Notes under the pieces: model-generated
Databases searched by the model: none
What the model saw: only the letters and a program-made list of their open reading frames with translations
What the model was told of the DNA's origin: nothing
Position numbers and translations under genes: made by a program
Shown here: in pieces, positions 37,301-48,100 of the stretch
Numbering within the stretch: position 1 is the first letter of the stretch
How the letters are laid out: each line of letters starts with the position of its first letter
DNA from: Xenopus tropicalis
Lineage: Eukaryota; Chordata; Amphibia; Anura; Pipidae
Length of the DNA: 64,000 nt
Direction of reading: 5' to 3'
Assembly (NCBI RefSeq): GCF_000004195.4
Contig: NC_030678.2
Location: 30,728,201-30,792,200 of the forward strand

Positions 37301-40300
37301 TTCCGTAACTTTGACCTGGACTAAACCTCATCAGTTTAATTTGGAATTGATATGGGACCAATAAAGTATTGGTCCCCTGGGACACTGCTTGCCTTTTGCT
37401 TTCTTTCTATAGCTGGCAATATACTGTTAAAGTGGTTGCTCATTTAAATCAACTTTTACTCTAACATAGATATTTATATTCTGAGAGACTTTGCAGCTGC
37501 TTCTCATTTTTGTTGTGGGTTTTTTTTTGTTTTGTTCAGCAGCCCTCCAGTTAGAACTTTCCACAGCTATCTGGCTGCTAGTCATGTTTACTGTAGCAAC
37601 CAGTAACTGGGCTGAATAAGAGACTGGAATATGAATTGGAGAAGGCCTGAATAAAAAAATAACAATATTAATAAAATTGGAAGCTCACAGAGAAATAGTT
37701 GTTTTGGCTGCAGGGGTCAGGGACTGTCATTTGAAAGCTGGCAAGATGTAGGAAATACTTTAAAAACTAGGACTAGGGCGTTTTATAACATACCAAAAGT
37801 GAATTTAAAGGGGAACTACCCTGTTATGGGTGGCTAGTTTGTTACTTTTTGACTTACCATAATTGCTTGACTGGTGTCCCTTTCTAGTTGTTTTTAGCAC
37901 GCTGTATTCGATTGGCGTTGACTCCGAGATCTAAATGACTTTTATTTGCCCAATCAGGACTTCCTAGGCTGACTTGGGCTTTAAAGTTTTAAGTATGATC
38001 CAGCATATAGGTCTTAATTTCATTTGGTTTTCTCTTGCAGGCACACAGTGGGAATGTGACATGCTTAGATTTCAGCAGTAATGGTAAATACCTTGCATCC
38101 TGCTCTGATGACAGAACAGTGAGGATATGGAGCACCAAGGATTTTCTAGATCGAGAACACCGCAGCATGAGGGCTAATGTAGAGTTGGACCATGCTACAC
38201 ATGTTCGATTTAGCCCAGACTGTCGGTAATGCCTCATATACCACTCTGTGTATTACACTCTAGTTACAAAATAATCACTAATGCAAATAAGAACATTGCA
38301 TTGTTCAACAAACTCCTATGCAAATAGACGTGATGATGTGAATGGAGAAAAGTATCTATAATAAAGTAATCATAACGTTTGAGGAAAATATAAGGATATT
38401 AGCATAACATTATTGCTTCTTAATTAATTGGGGGGAAATCTCCATAAATACTTATTGAAATTACTGGTACATTTTTCTAATCAGCAGTCTGTGTGGCAGC
38501 ACTGATACTTAAGCTGTCCATACACTGGAAGATCCACTTGTTTGGAAAGGTTGCCAGAAATGTCAGGCCGGCCCGTCTGAGGGCCTCATACATGGGCCGT
38601 AAGCTGCCAAACCGTCGACAGCTTTTATCAGCCCGTTTATGGCAACCAATATACCCTGGCTGTTGTGTGTTGGAAGGAAGAGGACTACTTGTTTCAACTT
38701 TTCCTAGGTGTAGTCACCTTCTCACAAACTGGAGGCTTGGAGCAAATTGTGGCCACAAACTTAGAGCGCAAAACAAAATGCTTTTGCTTTTCTTGATTGG
38801 CTGATATCTGAAATATAATGTGTTTTTTTTTCTTCTTTTCAGCTGCTGGGGGAAGCAGCTTTCTGCAGTACTCCTCACCTTGGCTTGGCTCCTTACAACC
38901 AATCACAGGGCCGAGGTACCAGAAGGGCAGTCTGTCTCTCCCGGTGGCTGAAAAACCATTCAAGAAATGGAGACTTGTTGTTTTATTTGGTGTGTGTCTA
39001 AATACAGCTGGAATATTTCAATTTTATATTAGTTTTTTGCAGACAGCCACTAGTTTATTGCCTAAATTTGGTGCTTTATGTAGCGTTCCTTCAGTACTTA
39101 AGCCATGTTCAGGAATAGTTGTTTCTTGTCTGCCAAACATATGGTTAGAGAGACTAGCTCATATTTAAAGTTTCCAACAGTTCATATTTTAAAGTTTTCT
39201 TTATTCCTATGTGTTTGTTTTAAGGGCATTTATAGTTTTCTTGGCTAATGGTGAGACCATTCGGGTCTTTAAAATGACCAAAAAGGAAGATGGCTTCACC
39301 TTCACAGCGGCTCCTGAAGACTTTGCCAAGAGACATAAAGCCCCCATTATTAACATTGGAATAGCAGAAACTGGTAGGAAAGTTCAAGAACATTTGCCAT
39401 ATGCCTTATGTTTTCTAATTTTGATCACATCTGTATGGCTAAGGCCCCACGGAGCAAGTTAGTCACTCACAATAGATCTCTGTTACCGGTGGTGACTAAT
39501 TTCTCCAAAATGCCTTTCCATCTGCAACAATAGGAGTCGCCGGTGGAATGACCTACGCGTTACTTTGGCTTTCCGAAGTTGCACAAAGTTGGCATATTCA
39601 TGCAATGTCTAATAGGCCTTTCCTCCAGCGACTCCTATTGTTGCCGATGGAAAGGCGTTTTGGAGAGGTTAGTCACCCGCGGTAGCAGAGATCTATTGCG
39701 GGAATGAAGTAGCAGTGCTTTAATAGATAAGATATTAACAATATGAGAGCTCTGCCATGCATTAATGCTCATGTTTATTATATATTGATAACAGTTATGT
39801 ATTAGTCGAATTACTGTAGTGTTCTTCACATTGTATTTTTGGTCTGTTACAGGGAAGTTTATCATGACCGCTTCAAATGACACCACTATTTTAATTTGGG
39901 ATTTAAAGGGCGAGGTACTGGCATCAATCAATACCAACCAGATGAATAATGCATATGCTGCTATCTCTCCTTGTGGGAGGTGAGAACCATTGTCCCTTCC
40001 TGTAGTTAAGATAAAAGTATAAATGCTTCTAGAGGGAATATGCGTGAAGAGTTTTGTTGCTGATAAACAGGCAGATTCTTTGCATATTTAACATATAGTA
40101 CAATGAACAGAGATCCATAGCTCAATGAGACATGTAGCAATTAATTAGATTTGCTTTGATAGTGCCAGTTTTCTTACATGCAGCTTTAAGCTAGCTATAC
40201 ATGGGCCAACTCAGCCCCTCCAGGCAGCTTCTTGGCCTGTGTAAGGGCCCATTAAGTTCCTCTTTAGACTTGTCTCCATAGGCCCTCATTAGTATTAGAT

Positions 40301-42130
40301 TGTTGGTTTGGGGAATAAAAGATTAGATCAGCCCCGTTTGGCCCAGATGCACAACTTCATTTGGTTCAGCCGCATTCTGTAGTGAGCTGTAATCTCACAT
40401 TTTGATAAATCTGCCCCTTAATTTTACCTCTGCAGAGTGATGCAACCATGGCAGGTTTCCCTCATAGTAATACACATAGTTGTGTAGATATGTTTTCTGT
40501 CTAATAATTTTATGGCTAAATATTTTTGACAATAAGTGGGGAAAATATCTCTTTATAATACATAATACATAAAATGCTTATTTTTCTAAGTGTTTAATAG
40601 TTTAAAGTATTGAGCAGAGGTGCGTCGTGCCATATTGTTTTTGTGACAGACATACATCATGGCATCCTACTAGTGCATTTTTCATGGTCTAATGACAGAA
40701 AAGACTGCAAGCAGTTAATTAACTGCATTTGTTTGAAACTTAGGCTGATGCCACACGTGGCGTTTTTACGCTGCGTTTTTTCTCAGCCTAAAAACGCCGC
40801 ACAAGCCACACATGGCGTTTTTCAGCCTAGTACTGGTGACGTAAGCAAATCCCGTTGCCATGGTGCTAATAGTGTGAAATAGCAAAAAACGCAGCGTATT
40901 TCCGCTAGGTCTGGCAGCTGCCTTTGCGTATACATAGGAATAGCTTGCTTTGCAAGTACTGGCGTATTTCAGCCTACGCTTGAAAAATCCGTGCTAAGGC
41001 GTTTTCTAGCGTATTTACGCTTTGTGTGGTTTGCCTCGAGTCTTTTCAAGTTATTTCTATGGATGATATCAGGCGTTTTTCAGCCGCCGAAAATACGCAG
41101 CGTAAAAACGCCACGTGTGGCATCAGCCTAAGCTGACAGCATATCCCTGCTAATTTGAGTAATAAAGAGAAATCCCTATTTATGATTGGCCCTGTCATTT
41201 AATGCTTCTGTTATTTAATTCTTAATAGATTTGTGGCAAGCTGTGGTTTCACTCCAGATGTAAAAGTTTGGGAGGTGTGCTTTGGAAAGCAAGGAGAATT
41301 CCGTGAGGTGTCTAGAGCATTTGATCTGAAGGGGCATTCTGCCGGTGTGTATGGATTTGCTTTCTCCAATGACTCCCGCAGGTAAGTGGTTTTAGCTCTG
41401 TTTTGTGTATAAGGCTAAACCCATTCTCTGCCTTTCATTCAGCAGAAATGCAAGCTTTCCAGGTTTTAAAACTTGTATCTGGGCAAGATATTAATAGTAG
41501 TATAACCCAGAGCAAATCTGCTTGTTGCTTCTGAAACTTGATTTACTGTTAATCTACAATTTTAATGATCAGTATAGAATTAGTTGGCACCGCCTCTAAT
41601 GGCATTGCCAGTCTGTATTTCCTTGTATCCCTGATGCGCAATGTACAATTTTAATGATTTATTTTCCACACAGGATGGCTACTGTATCTAAGGATGGGAC
41701 TTGGAAGCTGTGGGATACAGATGTTGAATACAAAAAGCAGCAAGACCCGTACCTGCTGTACACAGGGCAGATCTCTGTAAGCAATCCCTGCCGGATAGCT
41801 CTGTCCCCCGATGCTCGTGTTCTGGCCATTTCCAGCATTTCCGACATTACAGTGTTCAACACACGAACAGGGGCAGTTGAGGAGGAGTTCCATTCGGTGC
41901 ATGGGGATGTCATTACGGACCTCCTTTTTGATACCAACAATAGATTCCTGGTCTCCACTGGAGATCGCGCTATACGTGTGTTCCACAACACGGCAGGGTA
42001 CAGAGCAGCCATTGGTGACATGAAGGACATGCTAAAGAAAGCCACCAATAAAGGCACAAAAGACAGGCTACAACAACAGATCATTGATGCACAGAGTGCC
42101 CTGGATGCTGTGTGCAAGCAGACAAACTGA
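34388..42130 (+). CDS. tbl2: TBL2, transducin beta-like 2: ER membrane-anchored WD40 protein; seven coding exons
   Basis: Exons: 34388-34499, 36229-36356, 38041-38225, 39225-39373, 39853-39979, 41229-41381, 41674-42130 (1311 nt, 436 aa; human TBL2 is about 447). All introns are GT-AG with consistent phases. Residues 4-25 form a hydrophobic N-terminal anchor, then a basic linker (KKPKLQKLRKEKPQQHNFTH). WD40 repeats follow from residue 81, for example SGNVTCLDFSSNGKYLASCS and SKDGTWKLWDTD. The end is a short helical, Gln/Lys-rich tail (LKKATNKGTKDRLQQQ). TBL2 is known as an ER-anchored protein that associates with PERK in stress signalling; here that is inferred from orthology. The ATG has G at -3 and +4. 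Intron 1 contains a 50-bp tandem array; introns 4 and 5 contain palindromic MITEs. Confidence 0.96.
34641..35090. repeat. tbl2: 50-bp tandem array, 9 copies, in tbl2 intron 1
   Basis: Units begin catcacattggcctcatagg every 50 bp from 34641 to 35041. They differ mainly at one position (gggggaata / ggggggata). It lies about 140 bp after tbl2 exon 1. Confidence 0.95.
35990..36030. repeat. tbl2: (TGCG)n / (TG)n microsatellite in tbl2 intron 1
   Basis: gcgtgcgtgcgtgcgtgcgt followed by gtgtgtgtgcg. Alternating purine-pyrimidine, a possible Z-DNA tract. Confidence 0.85.
39441..39702. mobile_element. tbl2: Palindromic MITE in tbl2 intron 4
   Basis: Inverted arms: caatagatctctgttaccgg ... tttctccaaaatgcctttcc on the left, and ggaaaggcgttttggagagg ... 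cggtagcagagatctattg on the right. Related to the elements near 14271-14400 and 32600-32690. Confidence 0.65.
40743..41128. mobile_element. tbl2: Palindromic MITE in tbl2 intron 5
   Basis: Terminal repeats ggctgatgccacacgtgg / ccacgtgtggcatcagcc are flanked by TA (40741-40742 and 41129-41130). The interior is full of gcgttttt-type inverted motifs. 386 bp, non-coding. Confidence 0.8.
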
Positions 42131-42189
42131 TGGACCTTCAACACCTTTTTTTGTTTTTTTTAACAAAGATATTTCTGTATTCTGCATAA

Positions 42190-42195
42190 ATTAAA
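42190..42195 (+). terminator. tbl2: Likely tbl2 polyadenylation signal (ATTAAA)
   Basis: ATTAAA lies 60 nt after the tbl2 stop codon. The following bases are consistent with a nearby cleavage site. It would give a very short 3' UTR. Confidence 0.5.
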
Positions 42196-43985
42196 TTTCC
42201 TGTGGAATTCAGTGTGCATTTCCTAGTCAGTGTTTTTCTCTTATCCTTTGGGTATCTCCATATGGTTTCCAGATGTGACTGTAGCAGAGCTAAAATGGAA
42301 AGGTTTACTCGCTGGGTTGGGGTGCCAATTTTTTAGTGAATATAATTGGTAACCACTGTTCTATTGAGCACCTCCCTGCCTAGCAGCTCCCCTGGCCAAG
42401 AGCGGGCAGCGTTAAATCAGAACTTTTACTGGGCCAAGGCCGAAGTTGGCAGTGTGGTGCGTAATAGAAAAGTACCCCGGAGGCTAAGGTGATAATATTC
42501 ACTGGGGATACCTAACAAAGTGGCACAACCTAGTAAAAAACCCTTTTTCCTGTCCTCAAAGACCACTGGCCAATGGGCCACTTCATTGCCTGATGGGAAA
42601 TATCCTGAAGCACCTAACAATACTTTCCCCTTTGCTTTCATTTGAATAATGGCATGTAAAACACATTACATGTGGTGATGATGAGTAATTGGTCAAAATT
42701 GCTTTGCATTTTCAGCCAATTACGAGGGATAGCTGTATGTAATGTGTATTACGTGAGGTAATTCACGCGAAAATGAAGGTTTATCGGGTGTTTAATCACA
42801 CGCGGGAGAGAAGAGAAGCACCCAATTTGTCATGAGCCTACGCCCTGTGCTTATCTAGTAGAAACTGATTTTCCAAGTTGAAATCACAATAAACCATCAA
42901 ATAGAGAAAGGAAGACAAACTCTTATTTACTAGGCACTAAAACAGCATAGCAGCCACATTCTAGTGAAGTGCAGGCCTTTTGTCACACCCAGCAGTGTCT
43001 TCAGTTACTGTTACTAAAAGATGCTTGATAAAATTTATATTTATTCAAAATTTAAAGTGAACTATTATGGTCTGAAAAATGGGGAAAAAAACATGGTATT
43101 AGCACTTTGTAATCAGCAACCTGTTGAAAAACTGACCTTACAAATAAAAAGCTATATATTCCTGTCAGTCGGTCCATTAGCCCCAGTGAGAAATCTTTCT
43201 ATCAACTGATGTGAGAGTGGCAGCAACTGCCAGCAATTTCCCCAGGGGCAGAAAAAGTTGCATATACTCCAATGAAGAAAATGTGAGCACCCCACGTGCC
43301 AAAGTCTATTCATAGCCATTTGCAGTAGAAGCAGCCTGTAGTTATGCTGCCTTCCTTTTTTTCATGACATAAAGTTGCTAATTTACCAAAAATGCTAAAT
43401 TTTAATGTGCTTATTGAGCTTGGTATCATATTTTAATACACTACTCTTTATTGCTCCAGCTGTTTTTCTTCCACTTTGACAAAAGTATAGATAAGGATAG
43501 GTTTGTGCTGCATAAATAAATCATGATTTCTGGGGCACATTTATAACCCACAGGAATAAGAAGTTACTAATGGATAGTAGATCAATGGGGCTCACTCAGA
43601 CAGATCAGTCAGGATACAGAGGTTTTTAGGGGAATCCTGTCCTGTTCCATTTTCAGTTAACTTTCCATTTCATGTGCCATTAAGGATATGTCTATAAAAT
43701 TCTAGAATGTTAGAATACTCTACAGTACAATGCCTGCAGATTGATTCTGTTTATTCACAATAATACAATAAGGATTAATTGTACATTAGTTGGGATCAAG
43801 TACAATGGGCCATATATGGTGGTATTGCCCCGTTGCACAACACTTTTGGTTCAGAGTGTTTGATTCTATAACCCATATCAAGTCTTTGCATTGTTCACAC
43901 CTCAGGCTCAGACTGTAAGCACCCATATTGTTCACCTCTTCACACTTTAGGCAGACTGTAGGATCAGTACCAGCATTGTGTCACT
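42196..43985. other. Downstream of tbl2: no gene seen
   Basis: Mixed sequence with a fragment of the acaggta MITE family near 43770-43800. No coding support. Confidence 0.45.
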
Positions 43986-43989
43986 GTAT

Positions 43990-45255
43990 GCTGCCTGTGT
44001 GTGCCATACTCTGCCTGCCCTATGCTGCCTGTGTGTGCCATACTCTGCCTGCCCTACCCCGCCTTGTGTGTGCCCTACTCTGCCTGCCCTACCCTGTCTG
44101 TGTGTGCCATACTCTGCCTGCCCTATCCTGTCTGTGTGTGCCATACTCTGCCTGCCCTACCCTGCCTGTGTGTGCCATACTCTGCCTGCCCTACCCTGCC
44201 TGTGTGTGCCATACTCTGCCTGCCCTACTCTGCCTGTGTGTCATACTCTGCCTGCCCTACCCTGCCTGTGTGTGCCATACTCTGCCTGCCCTACTCTGCC
44301 TGTGTGTGCCATACTCTACCTGCCCTACTCTGCCTGTGTGTGCCATACTCTGCCTGCCCTACCCTGCCTGTGTGTGCCATACTCTACCTGCCCTACTCTG
44401 CCTGTGTGTGCCATACTCTGCCTGCCCTACCCTGTCTGTGTGTGCCATACTCTGCCTGCCCTACCCCGCCTGTGTGTGCCCTACTCTGCCTGCCCTATCC
44501 TGTCTGTGTGTGCCATACTCTGCCTGCCCTACCCTGCCTGTGTGTGCCATACTCTGCCTGCCCTACCCTGCCTGTGTGTGCCATACTCTGCCTGCCCTAC
44601 TCTGCCTGCCCTACCCTGCCTGTGTGTGCCATACTCTGCCTGCCCTACCCTGTCTGTGTGTGCCATACTCTGCCTGCCCTACCCTGCCTGTGTGTGCCAT
44701 ACTCTGCCTGCCCTACCCTGCCTGTGTGCACCATACTCTGCCTGCCCTACCCTACCTGTGTGCCATACTCTGCCTGCCCTACCCTGCCTGTGTGTGCCAT
44801 ACTCTGCCTGCCCTACTCTGCCTGTGTGTGCCATACTCTACCTGCCCTACCCTGCCTGTGTGTGCCATACTCTGCCTGCCCTACCCTGTCTGTGTGTGCC
44901 ATACTCTGCCTGCCCTACGCTTCCTGTGTGTGCCATACTCTGCCTGCCCTACCCTGCCTGTGTGCGCCATACTCTGCCTGCCCTGCCCTACCCTACCTGT
45001 GTGCCATACTCTGCCTGCCCTACCCTGCCTGTGTGTGCCATACTCTGCCTGCCCTACTCTGCCTGTGTGTGCCATACTCTACCTGCCCTACCCTGCCTGT
45101 GTGTGCCATACTCTGTCTGCCCTATGCTCCTTGTGTGTGCCATACTCTGCCTGCCCTATGCTGCCTGTGTGTGCCATACTCTGCCTGCCCTGCCCTACCC
45201 TGCCTGTGTGTGCCATACTCTGCCTGCCCTATGCTTCATGTGTGTGCCATACACA
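43990..45255. repeat. 34-bp tandem array, about 37 copies
   Basis: Units gtgtgtgccatactctgcct plus gccctaccctgcct with scattered point changes. All three plus-strand frames stay open for 429-461 codons because 34 is not a multiple of 3 and no stop arises. Cys/Pro/Leu-rich translations are artefacts. It lies 1.8 kb after tbl2. Confidence 0.93.
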
Positions 45256-45830
45256 CAGGCAGCATAGAACAGGCAGTACATACAGTGACACAATACTGGC
45301 ACTACAGAGGTGAGAACAGGAGAACAACGTAGGTCTTACAGTCTGAGCCTGAGGTGTGAACAATGCAGGGATTAAAAGGTGTGAACAGGGGGCCAGTTAA
45401 TCTCAGTACTGATACCATTTAAATCTTACACAAAGGTGGGGGGCAACACAGAGGGGGGTTGCAGGCCGCCAGTTAGACAGCCCTGTTGTAGACAATGGTA
45501 ATGCTGTTACTCATAGCAACCAACTGCTAATTACAAATTTGTAATTTGAATTTTGGAGTATTTAATCCGAATTTGCATACTGCTATGGGTTCTGTTATCT
45601 GGGTACCTGTTATCCAGAAATTTCATAACTAATTGAATAATAAGACAGTACTGTGTACAGAGCCAACGACTGTAAAGCAGCATCTTGCCCCCCAGAGTAC
45701 TGAAAATGCCAGAGGGCACGTGGGCATATGCAGCACCTTCCCCAATACTGTTTATTGTAAGGTAATGCACCCCATGGATACATATGTAACAATTTCTAAT
45801 TTCTTTTCCCCTTTCTCCCCCTGCTCACAG

Positions 45831-45905
45831 GTTTTGGGTCCTAAGCTCGAAGCCTTGCACAACAAGATCGTGGCAAGGCAAAAGGAGCTGGAAGAAGCTG
45901 CGAAG
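45831..45905 (+). other. Exon-like segment of unknown gene
   Basis: A strong pyrimidine tract and acceptor (ctgctcacag, ending 45830) precede 75 nt that end at a donor-like AA|gtatgt. The main reading frame gives LGPKLEALHNKIVARQKELE and continues EAA, a charged helix likely to form a coiled coil. I do not recognise the protein. It lies on the plus strand between two tandem arrays, 3.7 kb after tbl2. It could be an internal exon of an unseen gene, an alternative tbl2 terminal exon, or a chance open segment. Confidence 0.4.
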
Positions 45906-46359
45906 TATGTATTTTACATGTGACATCTATTCCACTTTTGACATAAAGCAAAATAAAGAAAATAGTTTCAGCTGCCTGTAAACCTGTAACCAGAGTCTTA
46001 CAATTCCCATAATGATAGAGCAAGTAGCCAAGCAGAATATTGGAACAGCAACAAGATGTGCCAAAGCCCCAGATTTCTACCTTAAATCTCAGTCAGCTCA
46101 GAAGTACAAGCAGAATAAACATATGTAGCATCTAATATAACTCAATGCAATTAGATCAGAGAACAACTGTTTCTTTATCCCATACTTATGTTCCCACCCT
46201 TAACACAGAATAGTTATGCTGAAGCCTTTATATTCTTCCACCGAATAACAGTTCCATGCACTAAAAGTAGAGAAATAAGACTAAATCACACAAAATCCTT
46301 ACTGGATCCAACTGTAGTTAGTAACCGCTAGTATCAGCCCCATGTCTCCTTCCCTGATC

Positions 46360-46978
46360 CTTCTCCCAGTCTCCCCCCCCATCTCCGAAACCCTTGTGCT
46401 CCCTGATCCTCCTCCCCTTCTCCCCCCGCATCTCTGAAACCCTCCTGATCCCTGATCCTCCTCCTCTTCTCCCCCCCCCATCTCTGAAACCCTCCTGATC
46501 CTCCTTCCTTTCTCCCCACCCCATCTCTGAAACCCTCCTGCTCCCTGATCCTCCTCCTCTTCTCCCCCCCCCATCTCTGAAACCCTCCTGATCCTCCTTC
46601 CTTTCTCCCCCCCATCTCTGAAACCCTCCTGATCCTCCTTCCTTTCTCCCCCCCATCTCTGAAACCCTCCTGATCCTCCTTCCTTTCTCCCCACCCCATC
46701 TCTGAAACCCTCCTGCTCCCTGATCCTCCTCCTCTTCTCCCCCCCCCATCTCTGAAACCCTCCTGATCCTCCTTCCTTTCTCCCCCCCATCTCTGAAACC
46801 CTCCTGCTCCCTGATCCTCCTCCCTTTCTCCCCCCCCATCTCTGAAACTCTCCTGCTCCCTGATCCTCCTCCCGTATCCCCCTCCATCTCTGAAACCCTC
46901 CTGCTCCCTGATCCTCCTACCGTGTCCCCCTCCATCTCTGAAACCCTCCTGCTCCCTGATCCTCCTCCCTTTCTCCCA
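46360..46978. repeat. Pyrimidine-rich tandem array, unit about 35-50 bp
   Basis: Plus strand: ctctgaaaccctcctgctcc, ctgatcctcctccctttctc and C-runs. The minus strand is rich in GGGG runs. Minus-strand frames (up to 247 aa) are array artefacts. Confidence 0.92.
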
Positions 46979-47392
46979 TACCAGTTGTTTTGTGTATTTC
47001 TGTATTTTGTGTATTTCTGTATAGTTAATGTTCTATAGTTAAATAAATTGATAAACTTCATTGATTGATTAATTAGTATGTTAATGAACCTTTTGATTGA
47101 TTAATCAGTGATTATTTTTACATATTGAATTCGAGTGGGAGGGAATTTTTACTAATCGAGCACTAGCACTTTCTTATGAATGAATTAAGTGGAGGAATTT
47201 GTCCAGTTGCAATTAGCATTGGCAATTTGTGATAACAAAAGAATTCTTATAGATCAATCAATTAAACACTTGGTATTACAGTGTCGGTAGAAGGGTACTG
47301 CTACTGTTGCAATATTCACATTAGTATTTATTTGTTAAACACTATGCACTTTCAAGGTTACTCTTTCTTATTCTTACGAGGTAAGCAGTTAA

Positions 47393-47457
47393 AGTCACTT
47401 GGGGGTGCCTAACATTTTGGCACCCCCAAGTGACTTTGCCTTTCCTTCTCCTTTAAC
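47393..47457. mobile_element. Fragment of the TTAA MITE family
   Basis: A short palindrome, agtcacttgggggtgcctaa ... ggcacccccaagtgact, followed by cctttccttctcctttaa. It is the end portion of the 58495-58870 family. Confidence 0.7.
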
Positions 47458-47688
47458 CACTGGATACAGTGTCCAGATCGGGCCAGCAGGACACCATGAA
47501 AAAAGCTGGTGGGCCCCGCTGACCCAGGCCCACTCCCCACTTAGAACCAGGTGCTCCTCCCCCAGGTATAGGCTGCTGACAAGTTTCACGATCATTATAA
47601 TGAGGGAGGGGGGGGGGGTATCTAAAATAACAGCCCTGGACACTCAAGTCCGACACTGATTGTGTCCATTTTAATATACAGACAGAAT

Positions 47689-47694
47689 TTTATT
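47689..47694 (-). terminator. itgae: Candidate integrin gene poly(A) signal
   Basis: AATAAA on the minus strand about 360 nt after the stop codon at 48053. It is the nearest full hexamer I noticed downstream; use is unproven. Confidence 0.4.
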
Positions 47695-48052
47695 TTCTAT
47701 TGACAAATATGATTAAATACAGAAATTCCTACACAATATAGTAACTACACATGAATAGAGAAAAGTTCTTTTGTACAAAAAAAGTATATTTTGCTGGTTG
47801 TTTACAGAAGTAGAACACGTGTGCAATCTCATGTCTTCAATGGCAATTTTCCATTTAACAGGTTAATGAGTGCCCACCCCAGGTTCATGACGTCAGTCCC
47901 AAGCCAGTAGTCAAGGCGTTTCTCCCCTTTGCTTATCTGCCATTTCTATAGCTGAGGTTGCTGCACTCATTTCAGTAAAAGCATCATTTGCAGTCTGGGC
48001 TCATTGATCTCTGTGCGTTTTGTTTCAGCACTAAATCTGGTCTTCTCTGAAG

Positions 48053-48100
48053 TTATTCCTCCAGCTCTGCCGTTTTGTACTTTCTGTTAAAGAACCCACA
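48053..48100 (-). CDS. itgae: Integrin alpha cytoplasmic tail exon
   Basis: The acceptor ttggcag is followed by codons for CGFFNRKYKTAELEE and TAA. Joined to LVK of the previous exon it gives KCGFFNRKY. The membrane-proximal integrin motif is usually GFFKR; here Lys is Asn while the Arg that bridges to the beta chain is kept. The tail is only about 16 residues, roughly half the human alpha-E tail. Confidence 0.88.
   Translation of the reverse strand, partial: CGFFNRKYKTAELEE

Noticed and set aside
43928..45332. Three overlapping plus-strand ORFs of 429-461 aa, Cys/Pro-rich
   Set aside because: They are the 34-bp tandem array read in three frames; no non-repetitive domain, splice context or homology.
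46299..47061. Minus-strand Gly/Glu/Arg-rich ORFs up to 247 aa
   Set aside because: Low-complexity translation of the pyrimidine-rich array; no start context or homologue.
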